DNA of 64,000 bases, from the NCBI GenBank assembly GCA_027494055.1, contig JAOSJO010000024.1:546073-610072 (forward strand), given 5' to 3'. The notes under the pieces are model-generated. The model was not told where the DNA came from. It saw nothing but the letters and a program-made list of their open reading frames with translations, and searched no databases. The position numbers and the translations under genes were made by a program. Every line of letters starts with the position of its first letter. Positions within the stretch are counted from its first letter, which is position 1. This DNA comes from Anaerolineae bacterium. Lineage in GTDB: Bacteria; Chloroflexota; Anaerolineae; Aggregatilineales; JAFGMM01. Shown here in pieces: positions 57,205 through 64,000 of this stretch.

Positions 57205-58664
57205 AGATTCACCTCCGCCTGCGCCGCCGCCTGTGCGGCTTCGTCGCCGTTGTGCGAGGCCGTCGCGCGTAACTGCGCCGAAAGGTGGCGCAGGTTCTCC
57301 GCCACGGCTTCGGCCATGCGCGCATTGGCCGCATGTTGCATCTGCGCCTCGCTGATCTCGCGGAGCACCGAGGTGAACCGCGACACCATCTCCACCTGGT
57401 CAGCAAGCGCGCTCACGATCTTCTCCGCTGTCACCGTCGAGTGCGACGTGCTGGCCGCCACCCGGCCCACCATGTGCGCGGACTCAGTCACGCCCGCCAT
57501 GCCGGCATCGACGCCTTCAGCGCCGGCCTCGGTGGCGGCGGCGCTCTGCTGCACCGCCTGCCGGATCTCGCCCAGGATGCTGCGCACCTGCGCAGACGCC
57601 ACCGCAGACTGCTGGGCCAGTTCGCGCACCTCGGTCGCCACCACCGCGAACCCGCGCCCGTGCTGCCCGGCGCGCGCCGCCTCAATTGACGCATTCAGCG
57701 CCAGGTAATTCGACTGCGTCGCCAGGTCGCCGAGCGAAGTGATGATCTCGCCGATGCGTTCCGTGTGCTGCGCCAGCGTGCCCAGGTTCAGCGCAATGCT
57801 CTTGACCTGGGTGCGGATGCCCTCCAGGCTCCGGATGGCGGTGCCCGCCACCTGCTGGCCCTCGCCGGAGTATCCGGATGTCTCCTTCGAAAGGCGGATC
57901 ATCGACTCGGCGTCCGCTTTCGCCTGCTCCAGCGCGCGCTGGTAGGCGTCCAGTGTGGCCTCGAAGTCCGCGATCATCTCCGCCTGGCGTTCAGAGTCGA
58001 GCAACTGCTCGGAAGAGACGCCCCGAATGGTCGTCGCCGCCTGCTCAAGCTCGCGGGCGTAACGCTCGATCTGGTCACCGGCCAGGCCTGCCCCATTGCC
58101 GGACTGCACAGACGCAGCCGAACCCGCCTCGCGGGCGGGGCGCGCCGGCCGGGGCGCGTTGAGCAGCCACACCAGGCCGTTTGCAGCCAGCAGAAAGGCC
58201 AGCGTAAAGGCCGCCGTTGCCCAGTCGATCCAGGCCCGGCTCAGGTACACCGCGACGGCCCAAAACACCAGTTCCCCGCCGGCCCAGAGCATCGCCCGAT
58301 CGCGCCCCCACAGCCGCCCGACAACGACCGCGAGGAGGCCGAACCCGCAGACCAGCACGGGCCACACCGGCGGCGAGTCCGACGCGGCAAGCACGCCCAC
58401 GCCCAGGACCACCGCCACGCCCCCCGCGAGGAGAACGTCCGCCCGGCCGGCGAAGCGGCGGCCTGTCTGCGACAGGCCCGTCGCCGAGAGCCACGCCAGC
58501 GCGCCAACCAGCACCAGCCCCGCCGCGACCCACAAACCCACGGCGCGATCGGCCAGCACGGCCGGCAGGCTTACGACGCCCACCAGGCAGACCCCGACAC
58601 TGAGCGTCTGCACCGTCGCCCCAGGCGTCGCGCGCCGCAGCCAGTCTATCCACCGTCGTCTCAC
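57201..58664 (-). CDS. Methyl-accepting chemotaxis protein with multi-helix membrane sensor
   Basis: 487 residues. GTG 58664 follows GGGAG. The first 170 residues contain about five or six transmembrane helices (for example [35 protein letters not shown]), so it senses within the membrane. The cytoplasmic coiled coil has the tip [40 protein letters not shown]. The C-terminal tail is Ala-rich. First of two adjacent receptors; four-base overlap with the next. Confidence 0.92.
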   Translation of the reverse strand: MRRRWIDWLRRATPGATVQTLSVGVCLVGVVSLPAVLADRAVGLWVAAGLVLVGALAWLSATGLSQTGRRFAGRADVLLAGGVAVVLGVGVLAASDSPPVWPVLVCGFGLLAVVVGRLWGRDRAMLWAGGELVFWAVAVYLSRAWIDWATAAFTLAFLLAANGLVWLLNAPRPARPAREAGSAASVQSGNGAGLAGDQIERYARELEQAATTIRGVSSEQLLDSERQAEMIADFEATLDAYQRALEQAKADAESMIRLSKETSGYSGEGQQVAGTAIRSLEGIRTQVKSIALNLGTLAQHTERIGEIITSLGDLATQSNYLALNASIEAARAGQHGRGFAVVATEVRELAQQSAVASAQVRSILGEIRQAVQQSAAATEAGAEGVDAGMAGVTESAHMVGRVAASTSHSTVTAEKIVSALADQVEMVSRFTSVLREISEAQMQHAANARMAEAVAENLRHLSAQLRATASHNGDEAAQAAAQAEVNL

Positions 58665-58694
58665 CGTTGCTCCCTCGCTCCGACTGTATGCGCC

Positions 58695-59342
58695 TCAGAC
58701 AACTTCCTCATTGACGATCAGGCGGTCGTCTGCGAACAACGCTTCCAGGTCAAGCAGGATGACGCCCTCCGCCGTCGTGCCGGCGATGTAGTCCGGGCTG
58801 ATGCCGATCAGCGCCTCCGAGGGCAGGCTCAGGCTGGACCAGGGAATATCGACCACGCCGAGGACTTCGTCGGCCAGGAAGCTGATCTCCAGGCCCGCGC
58901 CCTCGACCACGACCAGCGCGCCCTCGCCAGGCTCGCGCTCGGCGTCGCCAACCAGTATGCCGAACAGCAGCCGTAAATCGATTGCCGAGATCACATTGCC
59001 CCGGACATTGACCACGCCCAGGTAGAAGCCCGGCGTGCATGGCACCGGCGTGATGTGCGTCAGGACGGTCACCGCGCGCACACTCTCGGCCTGCACGGCG
59101 TAACGCTCGCCGCCCAGGGCGAAGAGCAGCGCCCGGCATATCTTCGCCGAGACCGCCGCCTCTTCCGGCGGCTTCGCCAGGAGGCGCGCACGCCGCACGA
59201 GCATGGCCGGCGTTTCAGCGTCCTCCTCCTCGACGGGGTTCCATTCAGACGCGATGTAGTGGAGGAGTTGGCGCGCAGTCTCCCAGGCGATCTTCTTCGG
59301 GTTACGCTCCAGTTGGCCTAAGGGGTTGTCACTGTCCGGCAT
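58695..59342 (-). CDS. cheW: CheW-like coupling protein with N-terminal extension
   Basis: About 215 residues. The CheW domain begins at about residue 62 (ICRALLFALGGERYAVQAESVRAVTVLTHITPVPCTPGFYLG) and has VNVRGNVISAIDLRLLFG, then a final LEALFADDRLIV. The first 60 residues are an Arg/Glu-rich helical extension absent from ordinary CheW. ATG 59342 is chosen; a GTG at 59363 is possible. Links receptors to CheA. Confidence 0.88.
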   Translation of the reverse strand: MPDSDNPLGQLERNPKKIAWETARQLLHYIASEWNPVEEEDAETPAMLVRRARLLAKPPEEAAVSAKICRALLFALGGERYAVQAESVRAVTVLTHITPVPCTPGFYLGVVNVRGNVISAIDLRLLFGILVGDAEREPGEGALVVVEGAGLEISFLADEVLGVVDIPWSSLSLPSEALIGISPDYIAGTTAEGVILLDLEALFADDRLIVNEEVV

Positions 59343-59391
59343 AGCAGAGTGCCTGTCCCCCACAGGGATGCCATCACAGGAGTCTTCTGGT

Positions 59392-59817
59392 TCAGGCGCT
59401 ATCGCCGCTCCGCTCCGACGGCTGCCTGCCGACGCTGAGCAGCAGCTTGACCCGGTCGATAAGGCTGTTGGCGATGTAGGGTTTGGTCACATATCCGTCT
59501 GCGCCATTGTCCAACCCGTACCGGATGCTGTTGGGATCGGCTTTGGCCGAAAGGATGAGCACCGGAATGTGACCCAGGTGCGGCTGCGACCGGATACGCC
59601 GGAGCACTTCGAAGCCGTCGATGTCGGGCAGCATCAGGTCGAGGATGACCAGGTCGGGCGGCGGGTCGGCGTTCATCACTTCCAGCGCGTAGTATCCATC
59701 TTTCGCCTGAATGGTCTGCGCACCGATGCGCTTCAGCAACATGGTGACCAGCTTGAGCAACTCATAATCGTCATCGACGACGAGGATTCGTGGGGATGTT
59801 GGCGTGGAGTCACTCAC
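59392..59817 (-). CDS. Single-domain response regulator, first gene of the chemosensory operon
   Basis: GTG 59817 follows AAGGA; the ATG-type codons further upstream have no ribosome-binding site. 141 residues: LVVDDDYELL, VILDLMLPDIDGF (Asp60), VLILSAKAD (Ser switch) and GYVTKPY (Lys). Complete receiver with a short tail and no output domain. CheW follows after 49 bases. Confidence 0.92.
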   Translation of the reverse strand: MSDSTPTSPRILVVDDDYELLKLVTMLLKRIGAQTIQAKDGYYALEVMNADPPPDLVILDLMLPDIDGFEVLRRIRSQPHLGHIPVLILSAKADPNSIRYGLDNGADGYVTKPYIANSLIDRVKLLLSVGRQPSERSGDSA

Positions 59818-60096
59818 CTTGTGATCCTTCCCTGCTCGGTTGCAGGCAGCGCCTGAAACGAACCACAGTATCGTCACCATTTTGGACCAAAGCGCCCCAA
59901 TGTGCAAGTTTCCTGAATGAAAAGTTTGGCGAGAATTTACGCCATTGACGCAATCTTGATTTCCCGGTGCGCAGCGCCCATGCGAAGCTTCTTAGGGATG
60001 CGCCGAAGGCGCTACCAATCCCACCAATTCAGGGTAAAATCAGCAGCCGCGTTCCCTGCATGGAGACCATGCACATCACAATAGTGAAGCAAGAGT

Positions 60097-61257
<1,161 letters not shown>

Positions 61258-61277
61258 TGCGCTGAGGTTGAGCGACT

Positions 61278-61879
61278 ATGGCAGAGCAAACCCCCTTTCA
61301 ACTGATCGAACAGACCCTGAACCGGGTCAACAACGACCACGCCGCCATCAACGAATACACCGAGATGTTCACCCGCAGCCTGTTCGCGGCGCTGGAGGAG
61401 TTTGTCAGCGAACTCGCCGAACTCGGCGTTGCCGGCATCGACAAGCCCCGGCGCTACAATCTGCCCACCGGCAAACAGGCGCTACAACTTAGCATCACCG
61501 ATTACAGCATCATCTTTGTGCCGCTGGCCGGCGCTGCCCGGCCTAACCTCCGCGATGAGGCGCGCGTGCCCGGCGCAAAATTCAAGGAAGAATGCGGGCG
61601 CATTGCCGTCTTCCCTGGGCGAAGACCCGGCAGGGACTGCCTTCTATGACTTCCTCATCTGGGGTGACGGGAGCTGGTTTGCCTGGGGGTACGGCTGGCC
61701 CAAGCAGGCTGACGAGTACGCCCTCGACCGACTTCCCCGGGATGGCAGCAGACCTGGTCGCCAGCCTCGTCAAAGACATCCACCGCACGTGGAACGCGCG
61801 CAGCGAGACCGCCCTCGGCCCTCCACCGACGCCAATAAGCGGTCATTTAACTTTGGATTGCCGGGCGGCGAATAAGTGA
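61278..61879 (+). CDS. Hypothetical protein (about two frameshifts)
   Basis: ATG 61278 lies 18 bases after the aminotransferase stop. The first 110 residues are helical then beta (QLIEQTLNRVNNDHAAINEY; YNLPTGKQALQLSITDYSIIFVPL). Frames then change near 61620 and 61735; the continuing pieces read TAFYDFLIWGDGSWFAWGYGWPKQ and FPGMAADLVASLVKDIHRTWN. The end is either TAA 61875 or TGA 61879, depending on the frame. About 198 residues, soluble. Family not recognised. Confidence 0.55.
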
Positions 61880-61942
61880 TATAAGGCACAATGTGTCACG
61901 ATTCAGTACAAAGGGGCAATTTTCCTCTGCCCGCGACCGTGC

Positions 61943-61957
61943 TATAATCGCATTATG
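61943..61957 (+). promoter_or_regulatory. Consensus -10 box placing transcription start at the ATG (leaderless gene)
   Basis: TATAAT at 61943-61948 is followed by only six bases before ATG 61955. With usual spacing the transcript would start at the A of the ATG. There is no Shine-Dalgarno. The -35 region (TTTCCT near 61920) is poor. Confidence 0.6.
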
Positions 61958-62419
61958 TCGGACAGCCATCTCACCACCGATAGCACGCCGCCGCACGGCA
62001 GTTCCTTTCCTCTACCAGTGAGGGGGTGGTCCGTGACGCTGGGTTGTGTCCTCGCCTTCTTGACGCCGGTCTTGGGCGTGCTGGTGTTCCTGGCGCTGCG
62101 CGCAGTCATCGGCCCGCCAAACTTCACCACCCTGGGCTACATCGTGCTCTTCCCCATCGCGCAGGTGATCGGGGCCACACTCGCCTTCCTGGCGGGCTAC
62201 TCCAGCTATGACCTGGCCGAGCGCCGCCGGCTGGGTCAGCCCACCCTGCTCCAGGCCGTGTTCACGACGCTGCTCATCGCCCTGCCCGTGTACCTGGGCG
62301 TGCACAGCCTTTTCAACCCCGGCGTAGTCAGCAACGCCGGGAACGCCGCCCTCGTCGCCGCAAGCCTGGCGGCAGGCGTCGTCGCGCTGCTCGTGATTAC
62401 CCAGGTCGGGAAAGACTGA
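61955..62419 (+). CDS. Four-helix membrane protein, probably leaderless
   Basis: 154 residues, intact, starting MSDSHLTTDS. The helices lie at about residues 27-50 (VTLGCVLAFLTPVLGVLVFLAL), 57-80, 100-120 and 128-150; the linker ERRRLGQPT is cytoplasmic. No family recognised. It is convergent with the kinase gene, with 10 bases between stops. Confidence 0.72.
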   Translation: MSDSHLTTDSTPPHGSSFPLPVRGWSVTLGCVLAFLTPVLGVLVFLALRAVIGPPNFTTLGYIVLFPIAQVIGATLAFLAGYSSYDLAERRRLGQPTLLQAVFTTLLIALPVYLGVHSLFNPGVVSNAGNAALVAASLAAGVVALLVITQVGKD

Positions 62420-62429
62420 CGCGCCCCAT

Positions 62430-64000
62430 TCAGGCGGACGGCAAGGGCAGGCTGACCGTGAAGGTGCTCCCCGCGCCGACCGTGCTCTCAACCCGGATAT
62501 GCCCCCGTGCTCTTCAATGATGTGCCTGGCAATGGGCAGGCCAAGCCCCACCCCGCCGAACAGGCGGCCCTCAACGCCTTCGTAGCGCTCAAACCGCGTG
62601 AACAGGCCGTCTTGAATGAACGCCGGCGGGATGCCCACCCCAGGGTCGGTGAACGCGATCTCGACCGCGCGGCCGGCGCGCCGCACCGTGATGCTGATCT
62701 GCCCGCCGTCCGGGCTGAACTTGATCGCATTGTCCAGAAGGGCGCGAAACGCCCGCGCCAGCCCTTCGGGGTCGGCTTGCACTTCCGGCAGGCCTGGCTC
62801 GATCTGCGTGACCAGGCCCAGCCCGCTCTCGGTCGCCCGCCTGATCTGCCCTCCAACCACATCCTGGACGATCTCCCCCACTGCAACGGGGCGCAGCGCG
62901 GGCCGGATGAGTTCGATCTCCTGCAGGAAGAGCAGATCGTTCGCCAGCGCGACGACATGCTCGATGTTCTCCGTCACCCGGTCGAGCGCCATGCGCAACG
63001 CCGGGCCATCCACCATGCCGCGCTGGATCAACTGCATGAAGCCCTTCGCCGAGGTCAGCGGGGTGCGTAGTTCGTGCGCCAGCGTGGTAAGAAACTCCGA
63101 CAACAGCCGCTCGTGTTCGGTCAGCGCGTGATAGGCCGCCTCAACCTCCCCGGTCTTGCGCTTCAGTTCGGCAACCGACAGTTGGTCATTGACGCGCAGC
63201 CGGTCAACCGTCGCACGCACCAGCGTCATCGCCATCGAGGGGCTGCGGCGCAGCGCGTGCTCGAACACTTCCTTGTCGATCTCGATGACTGTGGTCTCCT
63301 CGATGGTGCGGACGCTGGCCGAGCGCGTGGCGCTCTGGACGATTGACATTTCGCCAAAGAAGTCGCCCGGCCCGAACTCGCGCAGCACCCGCGCCTCGCC
63401 TCTGGCGAAACGCTTTGCGACCTCCACCCGCCCCTTTGCGACGATGTAGAACACGTCCTCATGTGCGCCTTCTTCGCAGAGAACCGCGTGGGGAGGATAG
63501 GTCTTGATGCGCGCCGGGCGCAGCAGCGCGCCCGCGGCCTCGTCCTCTAGGCCGGGGAAAACCTGCTTGAGCAAGTCCGTCGGATTGGTGGGCATCCGCA
63601 AATCCCTAACCGCGTCCCCGGTCGTTGGCAGCCGGATCGTGAAGGTTGTCCCCTGGCCCGCCTGGCTGCGCGCGTCGATGGCGCCGCCATGGTGTTCGAC
63701 CCAATACCGCGCCACCGCAAGGCCCAGTCCGGTAACCGCCGGCGCGCCGTCAGCCGCTTCTGAGGCCGGCCCAAAAGGCTCAAAGAGGCGCGCCCTCACG
63801 GCGTCGGGGATACCGCCGCCCGAATCCACGAAAGCCAGCTCGATCCCGTCGCGATGCCGGCGCGCCGTGACCAGGATCACCGCGCCCTGCCGGCTCACGT
63901 TGACGGCGTTGTCGAGCAGCGCGCAGAATGCCCGCGCCAGGCCCTCTTCGTCGCCCTCCACGTGGGGCAGGTCAGGCGCGATGGCTGCTGCGATCTGCAG
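62430..64000 (-). CDS. Double-module sensor kinase with cNMP-binding domain (5'-partial, one frameshift)
   Basis: The frame is open to the window edge. From the N-terminal side: an HATPase module (ARAFCALLDNAVNVSRQG, DSGGGIP, TGLGLAVARYWVEHHGG), then a cNMP-binding domain (YPPHAVLCEEGAHEDVFYIVAKGRVEV ... GPGDFFGEMSIVQSATRSASV, with the canonical FGEM and R-A residues). A full HisKA (LAHELRTPLTSAKGF) and second HATPase (RALLDNAIKFSPDG, DPGVGIPP, GVGLGLPIARHIIEEHGG) follow. The frame breaks near 62507 and the true end is SLPLPSA-stop at 62430. An internal ATG at 63597 with GGGA upstream could be a separate start, in which case the first HATPase belongs to another gene fused by an error. Upstream of the first HATPase the sequence (LQIAAAIAPDLPHVEGDEEG) parallels the second module. 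Confidence 0.8.

Noticed and set aside
60001..60016. Small GCGCC-GAA-GGCGC hairpin before the aminotransferase as a terminator
   Set aside because: Only five base pairs and no T-run on either strand.

Overview
The window is about 66% GC and densely coded on both strands. It has no rRNA, tRNA, CRISPR array or recognisable insertion sequence. The gene mix suggests a chromosome segment of a Chloroflexota (Anaerolineae-like) bacterium: an eIF2B-like isomerase, DarA/PstA-type c-di-AMP receptors, a YvcK-like protein fused to a phosphohexomutase, Asp/Glu-type signalling cassettes and GH31/GT39 proteins. This assignment is an inference from content, not from a marker gene.

The dominant technical feature is unpolished sequence. 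More than half of the long genes are broken by one or more single-base frameshifts, while both halves keep normal family motifs. There are also C homopolymers of 12 and 13 bases (26449-26460, 32944-32956). I read these as sequencing or consensus errors, so genes are annotated across the breaks and the approximate break points are given.

Layout. 1-3.2 kb: end of a membrane protein and a class B penicillin-binding protein. 3.3-6.7 kb: a BtuCD/FecCD-type ABC importer whose binding protein carries a ModA-like N-terminal remnant and whose mRNA leader folds into several strong helices. 6.7-19 kb: HAD hydrolase, Tat-exported M19 dipeptidase, SH3b/Cys-repeat exported protein, Hsp20, GT39-like mannosyltransferase, RlmB, SulP permease and a GH31 glucosidase with a palindromic operator. 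19.4-24.2 kb: a tyrosine recombinase with its own promoter and operator, then a polar amino-acid ABC operon whose binding protein is an almost identical tandem duplication. 24-32.3 kb: a GlcD/GlcF-type FAD/FeS oxidoreductase, an eIF2B-like protein, HflX, and a histidine kinase with a MerR-type regulator. 32.4-36.7 kb: a compact nucleotide-sugar cassette (nucleotidyltransferase/beta-helix, phosphohexomutase, nucleotidyltransferase, beta-helix).

36.7-44.9 kb holds the most unusual content: a cation exchanger next to a PII-like protein; an aspartase fused to a degenerate cyclic-nucleotide-binding domain; an archaeal-type tRNA-guanine transglycosylase-like gene overlapping an RmtB-like (16S m7G1405-type) methyltransferase; and two tandem DarA/PstA-like c-di-AMP receptors. 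These receptors converge, across a bidirectional terminator, on a membrane-anchored protein that fuses a shortened YvcK/GlmR-like domain to a phosphomannomutase/phosphoglucomutase. 47.5-50.4 kb: queuosine-precursor transporter and a TPR protein. 50.6-59.8 kb: a nine-gene chemosensory operon (CheW, two MCPs, hybrid CheA, CheB, response regulators, an RsbT-like protein and a pseudo-receiver/Roadblock protein) with no CheR and no flagellar genes in view. 60-64 kb: an aminotransferase, a hypothetical gene, a leaderless membrane-protein gene and a double-module sensor kinase containing a cNMP-binding domain that runs off the window.
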